Below, in pieces: positions 34,401 through 48,100 of a DNA stretch of 64,000 nt. The stretch is taken from NCBI GenBank assembly GCA_935421135.1, contig OW285195.1:14708158-14772157 (forward strand), written 5' to 3'. The stretch is from Bugulina stolonifera (Eukaryota; Bryozoa; Gymnolaemata; Cheilostomatida; Bugulidae). The position numbers and the translations under genes were made by a program. Position 1 is the first letter of the stretch. The number at the start of each line of letters is the position of its first letter. Below the pieces are notes generated by a model. It saw only the letters and a list, made by a program, of their open reading frames with translations. It had not been told where the DNA came from and ran no database searches.

Positions 34401-36453
34401 CATGTTTCCATGTCTGTAGCCTTTGGGTTATGGGTGATCTATTTCTCTTTCATGGCTCCAGAGGCTATTGTTTGTATGCTTGACTATATGCTGAAGAAAT
34501 GAGCAAGAGCCAAGTACTGACAACTCCCATTTATCCCAACTACATGATTGTGTAACAAATTGGTAGGCTGACATGTGTACGCTTTTTTGCCTGTCTTATT
34601 CAGCCTATCAGAGTCACCGTTATTGCCTGTAGCCTTGAGCCCTAGGCACAGAATATACTCCTAGCCTGTCTATCCTATGTTGTGGTCATGGGAGGGGGAC
34701 AAGGGGGTGAGGAAGGGGACGGGGGGGGGGGGGGGCAGGGGGTTGAATATACAAGATAAGATAGTACTAACCATATTCTTGGAACTGATGTGCACAGAGC
34801 TGGGAATTGATTGGCTATCTTATCTTAGGGGTAGAATTCTATACTCCATATCTGTACAGCTGTGTATTACATATGATGATATGATGTTAGTAGTGCTATC
34901 TCACCAGATGGCATATTCACACTCACTGCATGCCTGTTTATCTTGTTTAGTTATTTTTATCTGTTGGGGAAACAATAATGCAGTATTTTCTATGTCCCAT
35001 AAATCTGGATTATACATTAAGCTCTACGGAAATTCAATCATATCTATCAATCTCGGAAACATTGTGAATCATCTGGTAAAGTAGTCTCAGCTGGTTAACC
35101 TTGTGCAACATCCTTGACCTCTTCAACCAACTGGCTGGCTATACATGTGGATGTACAGATAGTTGTAACAATAGATTGTTGTAGTACCACTCTGGTAGAT
35201 GTATCACTATTATAGTAAAGGTATCACTATTATAGTAAAGGTATCACTATTATAGTAAAGGTATCACTATTATAGTAAAGGTACTGCAGCAAGTTGCTAT
35301 TCAAATCCAGATGCCAACTGTGCATTTTCCAGCATCTACTTTCCAATTTTACTGCCATGGTCAGTTTCACCTGCCTGTTGCTCCAGATCCCCATTGAAAT
35401 ATGAGGGTGCTCTTTCTTCTCCCCCCCCCACCCACTTATTTCCCATCACAGTAAATCACAGTCTACTAAGACCATATTGCTGCCTATGTCAGCAGTAAGA
35501 TTGCACTGTCTATTAGTTTTATGGTAGAGCTGTAGCTCTACACTTGGGCTAGTCATGAGTGTATTGAGGCCGAGATGTTGGTGTGGAGGTCATAGTTCAC
35601 AACTATATAGGAAGTAAAATGACATACTTAGCATAATTTTTAACCTATACAGGCACAACTACTAAGTGAATAACATCACATATGTGACATATTTTGGCAT
35701 TGTGCAAGCATTCAGACATCAACAACTAGTCAATACACAATCGGTTGACTAGGTGATTCATCAGCCTTATTCTTTTCATCTAAATCCCTCATTTTATAAG
35801 CCTGGTCTCATAGCACAAACACATGTCGCTGCTTGATAGTATACACTAAAGGTCGACCCAGACTAGCGAATGTTTTCGCCGCGTTTTCATCACATTTTGC
35901 CAGCGTGACTAGGGTTTTCCCACGGACTAAATTTATATTTCAAGCGTGCATGCTTAGGCAGCCAATTATTTTATATATGCCTCCTTAACAACATTATGAC
36001 AGCGACTCAATTTGGAATCTTTGTTTACAGATAAAAGTGTGGAATGGCACCGGTAAAATTGAGCCAATCGGAAACCAGCGTTATCGAGAGCGAAACATGA
36101 TGCATTAAACATGCTTGATACTGGGCGAACAGGGCGTTTTCACTCAAAATTTTGATGCCCTGTCGCTCCACTGTCATTTCGCGGCGAATAACGGCGCGAA
36201 ATTTGCTAGTCTGTTTCAATCTTCATACTGCTGTTATTTGCAGGGTATGATGCCACCTGCCATGGTCCAAGGTCAACCCCAGCAGATGTCCCAGCAGATG
36301 CCCCAAGAACCCCCTAAGATGTCAGAAGATGATTTGAATCAGTGCAAAGACATGTTTCCTAGCATAGACATGGAGGTTATTAAATCGGTGGCCGAATCAC
36401 AGAGAGGAGATCGAGACGCCACAATAAATGCCCTTCTTACCATGAATGACTAA
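31433..36453 (+). CDS. TOLLIP: Tollip (Toll-interacting protein), 7 exons, 300 aa
   Basis: Exons: 31433-31459, 31840-32025, 32500-32633, 33246-33294, 33485-33640, 34199-34339 and 36244-36453 (stop TAA). All phases agree. The first exon gives only MWRVVTVKK and was chosen because it has a GTATGT donor in the right phase and aligns with the short N-terminus of the family. Residues about 10-60 ([13 protein letters not shown]) form the Tom1-binding region. Residues about 62-185 are the C2 domain, with [27 protein letters not shown] and an acidic loop at [15 protein letters not shown] Pro/Met/Gln-rich linker follows. Residues about 257-300 are a CUE domain with the ubiquitin-binding MFP (268-270) and LL (295-296). 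Tollip is a cytosolic and endosomal adaptor linking ubiquitinated cargo, Tom1 and phosphoinositides, and it dampens IL-1/Toll signalling in vertebrates (family knowledge). Nothing appears broken. Confidence 0.97.
35201..35280 (+). repeat. Four perfect 20-bp tandem repeats in Tollip intron 6
   Basis: The unit GTATCACTATTATAGTAAAG occurs exactly four times with no mismatches, suggesting recent expansion. Confidence 0.95.
35859..36213. mobile_element. CAGACTAG-type MITE in Tollip intron 6
   Basis: The ends are inverted: CAGACTAGCGAA at left, and TTTGCTAGTCTG at right with GCGGCGAATAACGGCGCG just inside. The length is 355 bp. It ends only 30 bp before the acceptor of the last Tollip exon. It is related to the block inside both hAT copies. 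I saw no clear target duplication. Confidence 0.7.
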
Positions 36454-39157
36454 GGCTACACTCAACATTGTACAATATATTATATTTCTATATAATTATT
36501 ATTTATATTTTTATGCTTCCATTGCTAACATCTTTACCTGCAATATGCCATAGTTGCTGTTCCATCTCTACGTAGCCTATTTGTGAGGGTGGGATCACAT
36601 CACACCCTCTCTAAAATATAGTATTGATGATAATTTTGTCTCATAGTAAACTATTTGGTTGTAGTTACTGTTGTTGGCTTGATTTTTTTCATGTTTCCAT
36701 GTTACCACGGTTACGCTACTACTATAACTACCAACAGATATACTAGTTCTTACCTGCGCAACCCTAATGGAAACCACTGAATGATGGTGGTATATTATAA
36801 GGGTAATATAAAATACAGCCAAATCAATCTTATATTCTCATAGTTTGAATTAATGTCTCCTTTGTTGTATATTTTATAATATATGCTCTGTAATTATTGT
36901 TATAAAATGTAGATTTAACCTTACAATGTATTTTCTCTATTATTATAATTTTTGTTGACATATTAATTATTTTCTTAATAAATGTGATTAATGTTAATTA
37001 TTATTCATATTTTGGCCCATGTAATGTATAGTTTGGCACACCATTACTTCATTATAGTACCTACAGGCTACATCATATCTTTGGTAGCCTTTGCTCCTAG
37101 TACTAACAAGTTGAATATGATTATCATCCAACTCAGCATAATTCTTGGTACATTTTCTACTAGTACATGTATATTCAAGCACCGACAGCTCCACAAATTT
37201 TCCCAAATATCGTTCAAATTAAAGTGGGAGCAATATGCTTCAATATAGCCACGGAACATGGGCATACATTACACCTTGGACACCACGGTGCTACATGTAG
37301 TTTGTGTCACTCGGGCTTCCTTTTTGTTCAAGCTCCAAGTCTGTCTTTGCTCAACAATAATTCCACTCCGAAAGTCGCATCGTTAAAACTTAGACTAAAT
37401 ATATATTATAATAATGGTGTTATATTAGGTCACAGCGCAACCAATTTTCTTCAGCTAAGTAACCCACAGATTAATTTGTATTTTTGCTTTAGGTTCGGGT
37501 GGGCAGGTCAGTTTACTCCTATTGTAATTGTCTTGTATAAAACACTATGGGCATAGTTTCATGTAGGCTGAAGGCTAAAGAGGCGCGGCTTGGATGATTT
37601 TTATCCTAGGTTCAATCTAGTGATTTGGGATTCTATAGCATCATAATGTATTAATAGACACTTATTCTACTTCCTTGTGTCATGCTCGGCACTTGTGATA
37701 AAGCTGTGACCCAAATAGTAAGCATTGTGTGTTATTATGTACATTGTGTATACACAATCTCACATTTGTATATAAAATACAAGCATTTGACCTAAACATA
37801 GAACATCTTCTTGGTCTGGCAAAAATGACAGTTTAGTGGTTCAGATGGCTAGTTGAGTGGTTGATGACATGAATATAAACAAAGCTGTTGTAGCTTGTTA
37901 CTAGGCAAGGCTGACTACACATACAGGAGTACCTGGCATGTGGTTGCTGGACTCTGAGTTTATCAGTTTGAGTGTATTGGTTTTCCTTATCAGCCTGGTT
38001 TAGGGATTGTTATAACCTTGTCTATAAGCTACTACTAAGGTACTACCAATGCAAAGTCAGTATCAATTGGACTTGTCCACCTTTCTATAAGTCTGGCCAC
38101 TGGACAGAGCTGTATTTACCAGCTGATAATAAATAATCATTAGTAGACTTTTATTGTACCTGTAGATGGTATACACAAGGAAAATAACATGTTTTATGTA
38201 CATTGCACTATATACTATTATAATGCATGTATATACATGTAGGTAGGTAGATAGATATATAGATAGGTCTGATAGTAGGCTAACTGGAAGTGCATTTGGA
38301 AATGTACATGTAGTTTAATTTTACTGCCGAGCTGCATGTAGTATTAGTATTATAATAGTAGTATATACTATATAGGCCATATCATATAACACACTAATGA
38401 CTAGACCTACGCATTGTGCTTGAACATATTCTAGCGTTACAGAATAATTTTCCTTACCGATATGATTGTGTGTTATGTAGGCCTAAAGCAATAAAAATAT
38501 ATACTAATAGAATAAGTCATCCAGGTACAAGCATAAAGGTATATCTGACTGGGGACATTATCCACTTGGGGTCATTATCCACTTAGTAAAATATCTAGTC
38601 TGGATTTAAAATTAGCCCAGAGCACTGTCCCTTTATCTCTTCCCATATTCATTATTGTGCTGGAGGTGGATTTTCTCTTATCAACCTTTTATATTCCGTA
38701 GTAACAAGTAGTAAAACTGTACAGCCCTACTTTATTACCTGATAAGACCAACAACCCTATTTATCAGCAAGGGTATATATTTCACTCAAGTCTCACGCAC
38801 GTGAGTGATTACCCATAGCTCTGTTAATGGTGACCTTCTGACCACAGAGCTAATGTATTCTGTATTGCTTACTAGGTTCGTGGTTACAAACCAATCAACC
38901 TGAACAGAAAGATTTTTATATCCCCATTGCCTTCATCTACTACAAGTCATTATATACAATAAGGCACGCACGCATACATACGCATCTCTGCTGTGACCTA
39001 CTAAGCTACTAGTACTTTACTAACTTCTACTACTCTAAACCTCTTTACTGGTACTACTCTGAAGTCCTACTGGTACTACTGGATCTGGCCAGGATTACAC
39101 TCTCTCACACTTTCAGCCATCTGGCTCAGAATATCTGGACAGTCTACGGATGTGGAT
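36454..39157. other. Tollip 3' UTR and intergenic region
   Basis: The Tollip 3' UTR extends to the AATAAA near 36977. After it I see no supported gene. A 129-codon open frame at 37167 shows no recognisable motif and no start context. Short tetranucleotide repeats (GTAG/ATAG) lie near 38240. The promoter of the next gene should lie just before 39158. Confidence 0.55.
36977..36982 (+). promoter_or_regulatory. Poly(A) signal, Tollip
   Basis: AATAAA lies about 525 bp after the Tollip stop, in very AT-rich DNA. Confidence 0.55.
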
Positions 39158-42100
39158 ATGAAAGTGAAAAGCTCCCTGAGAAGTCTGTCTGTCGTGGCAC
39201 TGTTTGGATTCACTCTAATCTGGATTAACCTGAGTAAGTTATCTACTCTTTGCTCTACTGCTTGCTGTTGCTTACGAGAACTTTCTAAGGCAACTTTCCA
39301 AATTCAGCTCTATTGGGAGGTAGAGCGTCTTGGTGTAGCAATGCTAACAAAGATTTATAGCATTTAGAGTTATTGGCAGTGAAAGCACTCCACTCAGAAC
39401 TACCACCATTTCGTGGAAGTTTATGGAACATTTGTGAGATTAAAGGTTTTAGGCGATCACAATGATCATGAATTGTTAACACTATTAACAGTTAAAATCT
39501 TTGGTACATGGCGATTCCTTACTGAGTTGTAAACCCTTGTTTTCTAAATTAAGTGCATAAAATTGAGTTTCTATATTATTTGAGACCATAAACATTTCTT
39601 CGATGATAGCGGTGACATTATGAGACGTATTTTCAATATCTCTGAGGACATCGCGAAACTTGTGCATGTAAATACTAGTAACACGTACATGTAGTTGCAT
39701 TACGTTAGTTATCTATTGTGAATTGAATTAAGAACATTCTTTTACCAGTTATCTCCTTATTGTAAATTGTGCCAGACACCCTTTTTCGAGTTAGGTGCAG
39801 AAGTGGAGAAATTTGAGATAGCCTTTGTTCTTCGCCAAAAATGAAGCAGGAGAAGTTGTCTTCTCTATATTTTGCTGGTTGACCGCCCTTACCCCAAACC
39901 CCAACCACAAACAAGGAACTAAGGCTATCCAAATTTCTCCACTACTGCACCTAACAGCCTTTTTCTAGCAACTGTAATAATGTGTTTTTAAACCCAATAA
40001 CACTGGCAAATACGGAGTTTTCCTTGATGAGATTAAGGGCTAGTCCTGTAGAAAATAGGCAACAGTTTATTATGTAACCAGCATCCCTACACAAGATGTT
40101 TCAAGAAACAGCCGTTAGTACATGGCTGGATGTCTTGCTACTCATGCAATGTTACATTTATGAGAAGCCGGACAGTTGACCAAAACTAGCTCGGGTTAGC
40201 TGATAAAACACAGAATATGACACCAAAGCAGTGATTCACAGTCATGAGCCTTTTAAGAAAGATATTTAAACTGATATCAATTATGCATCTGTAGCAAGTC
40301 ACTATGGTATGTGTCAACTTTTAGTTTAGCACATTCTTTGGTTGATATCATTCTTTACAAGATAACAATGCTACTGAGCAAAGGCTATATTATACTCAAG
40401 ACTACTGTCCATAGCAGCAATCCTGTTTTAAACCATGCAGTCAAATTGGTAAGAAGAGTACTTTAGGAGAGGGCTGTTAGTGATGCAAATAGCCTGCCTT
40501 CTTGCCAAAATTGAAAGCATACGAAATCGCGTCGATCCATTAACCCCAACACCAATGATGAGTCTCGGTCTACAGTGCCACATTTGACGGAATCAAGGTT
40601 TAAGTCAGTCAATCAATCTGTTTAATTTAATTTTAGTTGCTTCAAACATTTGTAAATTGGCACACATGTAGAGTTATGTTGATAATTGAGTTTTGTCATA
40701 ACATTATACTGTAGTAGAGATAACAAACCTACAGCTTACAGTATGAAGTTAGTACCAGCATAAACTGTCATGGCAGCCTGTATCCAAGCTATTGTACGTG
40801 GCCAAACTCTATGTCAAGGCTCTCAGAGCTAGTTGATTTACTTGCAATGGTCTATTTCACTATTAAGCAGTTGAGCATGTGATGGTTCCCAAGTGATTTG
40901 GTAATCGGGTTTCAAGCTGTCACTTTCTATTCGGGAATTTTTTAAGAAAAGCCACAAATTCTGATTCTGACCAAGATGATGATATGGTGTTCTAGTCCAC
41001 CTGTTTTCTCTGGTCATATGGCATGACCCCCACAGTGAGCATACAAGATCCTACATACATCTAGTCTGATTGTTATTGTGTGTAATAATCCTAGTCAGTG
41101 TTTTTGCTTTGGCTCCCCAAACAGACCTTTTTGGCAGACGTTTTTACCCTATAGAATGTAGATGATGGTGAATTTGTCTAATATTTTCAACTATATTCTG
41201 TACCTCAGTTTTACCAAATTGAATATGGGCTCGACTTGTTCTGTGTTGGTTAAAGCTATCGATTTAGTCATAGGGTTGTAGAAAACTTTCTGGCCTTAGA
41301 GTTTGTTATTTACGTGGGAATAGGTAAAGAACACGACTTCTGATATGACGAATAACCATTTCTACTTTAAACAAAGTCTCTATAAGCTGCGCTGCTTGGT
41401 AGAAAAATAAATTTTAAATCTATCTCTACTTATGCGTTGTTGGTAAAAGAACGCTTTTAAAATGTCAGTTAGAAACAGGATGTTCCGAAAACTTTCTTTT
41501 TGAGGTTTGAACATTTTTGGAACATCCTGTTTCTAACTGACATTTGCAAACAGTTGCAAATTTGTTGCATTTGTGCCACAAGTTGTTAGGGACCACTAAA
41601 CACTCTTTGCTGTTGTGTCATGTCTGTTAACCAGAGCATTGTTTTTTGTTACACATCACTGTAAGATGCTTCTTCATTGTTAGGGATACACATGGCTACA
41701 TTCAGAACTCTATGCTGTGCATTGTACTGTACAGTGCAAGGAAGGCTGTAGGATATACACATGTATTAAAGTTATAAGTGAACTAGTTTAGCTGATATAG
41801 TGCCTCTCATCATCTAGCTATCTCTATCTCTGCATGATTTCAACAGCTCAAACTAGAGCAATAATTTATGGATTCCGAAATATCTCCGTTTCATAGAGGA
41901 AAAAAATACTCCTATAACTACTTCACAAATTATAATCGATTCGCACTCATTGGGTTCTATCAGTCTTTAATTTCGGATTCTATCAGTCTAAGAGCCTCTG
42001 CTCTCCTTTGTGGGCCTTCAGAAAATTGTGCTGTCACACTACCAGGCTCAGATGTGATTCTGAGTTCTAGCAAGGAAGTGCTCTTTACTAGTTCTAAGTA

Positions 42101-45100
42101 CAAAGTTCTTTCATATCAATCGGCAATCATGCAACTTAAAACAGCAATTGTTTCAGCAAGGCAATTAATGCTAAAAATAATGTCTATTAATTAACCTTTC
42201 TCTACATTTTTATGGCTCGTCCAAGGTTGTTAGTGGATTAGTTACTGCAGTAACTACTAGCTGGTATTTACTAGTTAGCAGCCATTTGTTGAGAATTGGC
42301 TCAAGCAATATTTAGCCAGGAATCCAGGTATTATGACAAGAAATGCTGGTCTATGGTTATGGACAGCATTTTATTATTCATACCCCTCTTTAAACTTAGA
42401 GATCATGGGTAAAACCAATTTGATTCTGAGCACTAGTGTGGTTGTCTTCCATTTCAATCACCATTTAATTTTGTATGAATTCTATTATTAAATAAATAAA
42501 CCAACGCCAAGGAAAATACATCATTATTCTAGGATTTTTCAGCATCAAATGCATGACATTATTACATGATGCTGTTGGCAAACAGGGAGACAGTAGTTTG
42601 ATTGGAGGGTTTATTCTTATTCCTGTAGTCACCATTTCCATGTTGACTTCATGTAAGTGTGGCGCTTGAAGTGGGTTAGTTTGTATGAACATATATATGG
42701 CTATTGACAGATAACAATCTACAGTGTATGTACTTCTAGCAGGAAGTAAATAGACTATAGTGTGACTGGAGCTGATTATTCAACTCTCCAGTGACAGCCC
42801 ACAGCAAGACTTCTATAAAATCATCAGGGAACCAGCCTTAGTACTAGTGCAGGCTACATTCTAGTTTGGGATGCGACTTCTGTGCCCTTCAAACTAAAAA
42901 TTTGCTGTATAATCCTGGCCACAAGCTCTATACTGAAAGGCGTGGAGTAAACACAATCATGAGATCAAACATTTTGCTAATAAATCGCTCAGGGTCCAAC
43001 GTTTCCATAGCACTGATGAGACCATAGCTCTCAATTTGATTAGTCAAAAAACCTGAGCCCATATACAGCATGTATCGCGGGGCGGTAGGAAAATATCCTA
43101 GGTGAGGCCGAGGGATTCACCGCTACTACGTAGTAACATGATATAACTTGATTTCAGTACTGATATTACGAACTCAACCATGCAATATACATGTATATAA
43201 AATACTATATAAACTAAGAATTTATATATCAGTATGGACTCAACGAAATGTAGGCCATTACAATGTTGGTGTTGGAAGTTATTAATGGAGTGTTTGCTGG
43301 TAGCCATGGTTACTTCTCTATTTTGATAGTACATCTACATAATATAAGCTGTAAGTTCTACTAGTTTTAATTTGTTGTCTTGACTTGGGAAAGGATTATG
43401 CATCATATTTTTCTCATTTGATACCAGCTTACATTGTATTTGTTGTTAGCTGCAATTTATGGAATGTACCTTATCGCATGCCAGTGAACAATACAATGTG
43501 CGTAATACAGTAGGTCTGCCTTTATACCAACAGTACATGCAGGTTCTAAGTGGTAAGACCACCACCAGGGTGGGCTGATGGCACACCGCTTAGGAGGGAG
43601 ACACTGAAATTTGGAGAAAACAACTTTTTAATACTGTCATCAGCTTATGGTCATGGTTGAGAACTGACAAATAAGCTGAGCCATTGCTGATCAGCCTGTG
43701 GTCCCACACTCCTGGCCCACTAATTAGAGCCAGTAAGCCCCCCCCCCTCTCTAATGAGAGGAGTACATGTAGCAGCACAATGGCTCTGAAGCTGGTTAGT
43801 CCTGATGATTGGTGAAGTTTTAAAACATTTTTGTTATGGCAAATTCACACAAAATACATTTTTGTTATAGCAATTTCATCGTAATGAATTTGCCTTGGCG
43901 AGAGAGCTGACACCATATTTATGACTTCTCATGACCTTATCAGAAGGTTTACCAGTATTAATATCACTATTTTATCAAGCTCTAGTGCTCAAGTTGAACA
44001 GCTTATATATGCTACTGCTAGTTTTCCGCTAGTGGTTATATTATACGTAGGCGTCAGAAGCACATGTATCTTACGACAGTTTATCATATGATATTCATCA
44101 CCTATCTTTCGATACAGTTTGATCCCAATGATTCCGTCCAGGTTTGTGGAAAAGTGTCTTCACTTGGCCAATTCACTGAAATTCCTGACAGTACCAATGG
44201 GGGCAATGACCTTAATGAGATTCAAACCCAGAATATCTTTGTATAAATATTTCTTATCATAATAAAGTTGGCGGCCATCTTGTATTTTGTTATTTTATTG
44301 TTTTAGCTGCGATATTCCACTCTGAATCATTTCGGACCAGTGAGATGGCTAAGAGGTCTATAAAGGGAAAATTCTCACATTCCACACTCAACAGCAATGA
44401 TGGGGGCGCCGACGTTCCCTCCCCTACTCCGTCCACAGAATCACCAACACCTAGCACAGCAGTTCCTTTACCTACTCCACCAGAAGTGAAGTTACCAACA
44501 TTCAACAATGAATTCTACTTGCTAACCATGCTCAGTATATTCAATGGTATGTAAGGAATGTTTTGAGAACTGACACAACTATGCTCATGGCTTCTGGTTT
44601 ACCACAACTTGCATTTCAAGTGAATATCTTTGATTTCTCACTTTGCCCAGTCACAAACTAAACAATGGAATGGGAAATAAGGGACCAAGGAAGGGCTTAT
44701 GAAGTTGAATTTGTAATATTCTGCTGGTAGAATAGAGGTTGCTTTCTCTATCTGATGATACAGTGTATTGTATAGGCTACCAGATGCGGAAGCATTCTTC
44801 TGCTCAAAGAGTCAAATCTGAAGGTTTTGCTAGTAGTTTTAAGGTCCTACCACTGCCGATCCATATTACACTCACCAGTCGATAGATAAGAGGACCACAC
44901 ATCAAGTGTAATAGTGTTGTTATCTTTCCTATAACGCACGAACCAATAATCATAGTTCATTTTTTCTAGATAATGTTTTATTTGTCTCCAACCTCTAAAA
45001 CCATAGCGCTAGATTGACGTACATTTGCAGTTGTCCCCTCTCTGTTATGATATCCCATAAATGGTTGCAACAGTGAGCCTTAGGTTACTATAGCCTTAAG

Positions 45101-48100
45101 TTACTAGTTGTCAACCAACAGAGCTAGTAGTTAAAACTGACGCCAACGTTACTGATAGAAGAGTGGGGAGTCCTCGACGCCCATAGTAAGGGTGGCTCTT
45201 CCTTTCCCCCTTAGCTGAGCAAGAATAGGAATTAACGAGTCATTCTGTTCTAGTCTATTGCATCATAACAATACTGAACCATCCTGATACAAGGAAGAGG
45301 GTCATGTGACGTCCTGTAAGCGCAGCGTCTAAGGTACTTGTAGCACTTACACGGCATTTGAACTATAATACTCAGTGTACTGAGCCTGGATTAATCGCAT
45401 TACCCATAATGCAATTGTTTTTGTAGGGGCAGCATGGTCTAAATACAAGGACTTCTCTCCCAAAGATCTAAAAGAAAGAGATAATGAATATTTAGAAACA
45501 TTAAAAGTTAATTCAAACAATGAGTATATCAGAGAGATTCACCTCTTCTATACAGATGATGAGTCTCTAGAGGTAAGGTCAAGGTCGTTTGTACTTTATA
45601 CCAAGCAGCTCGTGCCGCAAATACTGTTCTACCTTTCTGTTTAATAGCAGTGTGGGCAGAGGTACCACCGACTAATCTGTAACTTCTTTCTCTCTGTCAC
45701 CTTGTGCTTCTATGACCCATGTGTGGGCGGAGTTAGCGGGAGGTCTACGAACGAAATTGGAGGGAGGTTTGTGGACGAAATTAGTCAAACCAGTCATTCT
45801 ATTGAACTCTTGTTACACTAACTTAGATACACATGAAATATGCTGAAATGAAAGCTCAATTGTGCCCTATATACATAAGAACGAGCACGGTGAAGATGTT
45901 ACCATAGTTACTGGGCCAGCTTTTAGGATGCATCATGAATTTCTTTGGAATATACTGAGGTGCTTCCCGTTACCTGCCTCAGGTTTGTTGTCAGGGTTGC
46001 CTCCCGTATCTTCTGCCTTTCGGCTAACTCACCAACCCACCCAAGACATGCCCTTATGCTAAATGTACAAGATATGTATCTACACTTGCACCTTATGGAG
46101 TGTACATGTAGCAGTGCAGTCTAATAGCTTTGATGGTAGCTAATCTCCAATTAAGTACAATTAGGCAGTACTAACTAGAGATCTACTGCCAGCTACTTGT
46201 CCAACATGCACACACACATTTGTGTACTTGTTTCTGAGCAAGTTGAAATAAGCCTGACTAAACCCAGACAAACTAGTGGTACCCATGATGCCGTGCCTGT
46301 TCCATTCCTACAAACTACATAAACACTACAGTTTATGCCTATTTAGTATTACAATATTTACAATACTGAAATATCCTTAGACCTTATTTTACGGTGGCCT
46401 CATCTCAGAAATGAAAATAGGCATGATTGCCATAAAGTTAGCGCATTTGAGCATTTTTGAACCGATCCCGCCACTTTTTACTGTCACATACACGCCCTCA
46501 GGCTTTTTAGTCGCTGAAGCTACCCTCCAGACAAACTGATCACCCACTCCCCCAGCATTTTACTCGTTGCTTGATTAAAAATAGTAAATATTGATTGTTT
46601 TAAGATTATCTTTTAGATGACATTTAACCAGTGCTCAAAGTGTACCGGCTCGCTCAGGCTCGGCGAGCCTGTAAGAAATCGTCATGGCTTTCTTCTAGGC
46701 TCGCCGAGCCCTAACAATATAATGCGCCAAAGTTGGGTTTTCCCATACGCAGATGCTGGGAAAGTCGAAAACAATCAAGAGTCTGGCACGTTGCTCATAT
46801 GAAATCGCGTGATAGTATTAGTTTAACGACAAAGCTAAGGGCGCAGCAAAGTTGAGTAAATCCCCTTTTGGTCATCGTGATAAGCAATTGTAAATAGCTA
46901 GACCTTTCAGTGCAGGGAACAGCTTATGCTTTATTTCCGGAACAAGTTGAACTTGTTTTCTTTCCATACTCTTGAGTTTCAATCAGTAAATTACTAATTA
47001 TTTTTCACCGAAAACTATTGTAGCAGCTGCTCTTTATGCAGTCAAGTTTGCAAAGCTGATTAACTAAGTGAGTCAGTCGTTTTTAAAGTTCCAAAATGTT
47101 CTATGTGGCCCTGTGTACTATCTAATTTTCTTTTGTGATTTTTTTGGTAGTCATCATGATCATCCTTATGATGAGATGAGCAAATTGGATAATCAATCAT
47201 AATGATGATGATCATCATCATATGATGTATAAATATTAATATAATTATGATAATAATAATAAAATTATCATTGTTGTTAGAATAATGATGATAATAGTAA
47301 TTATTATTATTGCTAATTCCTAATAATAAAAATAGTAATTATGTAATAGTGGTTGTAGTAATGTAGGCCTCCTGTAGTGGTAGAAGTCAACGGCAATTTG
47401 TAAGGCTGCTGGCAGATGAGCTAGCAATATTTGTTTGGTGACTGTCCTGAGTTTCTGTCACTTTCTGTATTTTTTATTAATAATAAAAAATGCCCTTTTT
47501 GATAAACTATTATTATTATTAATGATATATGATGGTTATTATTATGAAAATTTTAATATTAATATTAAATATTAATTCATCTCCCAAATAAGTCATATCT
47601 TGCCCCTAAAATATACTTCAGCTTGCTTGTAAGATGTTGAATTTTTGAAATTTTCCGCTGCGCGGGCTAGGCGGGGGGTGCCCGCACCCCACCCCCCGCA
47701 CCCCCCTCCCACCCTATATCAGAGCCTGTAAGAACTCCCATACACTTTGAGCACTGCATTTAACACCGGCAATAACTCAATTACCCCAGCAGCATAACAG
47801 TATATCATGTGCTAGCGGTTTTTGATTGGACGCTAATACCATGTAGACTAATCTACAGCTACGTAGCGTACAATATACATTTATAGTGCCTGATAACATT
47901 TAATAAAACTAATTAGGCCGTAGTTCTATAATAATTGCATTACCACTGCTGATAGTGAAAGTAACAAGACTCCAATTTGCAAAAATTATCATAACATGAT
48001 AAAGTTGCTACAAACACGTTTTATTGAGTTAATATTTATACGATAATCAGTACCTCTGTGGATAGGCGTGCATCTACACTGTATGCTTGTATGTACACCA

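Noticed and set aside
34677..35084. 135-codon frame with a poly-Gly run
   Set aside because: The glycine run is a poly(G) tract in Tollip intron 6, and no motif is present.
37167..37556. 129-codon open frame after Tollip
   Set aside because: No recognisable domain or splice support, and its composition is that of translated AT-rich DNA.
44119..44246. Acceptor-like CGATACAG followed by a 42-codon frame, considered as exon 2 of paralog 1
   Set aside because: In the phase set by exon 1 it meets TGA immediately. The acceptor at 44306 fits the phase and the paralogs.
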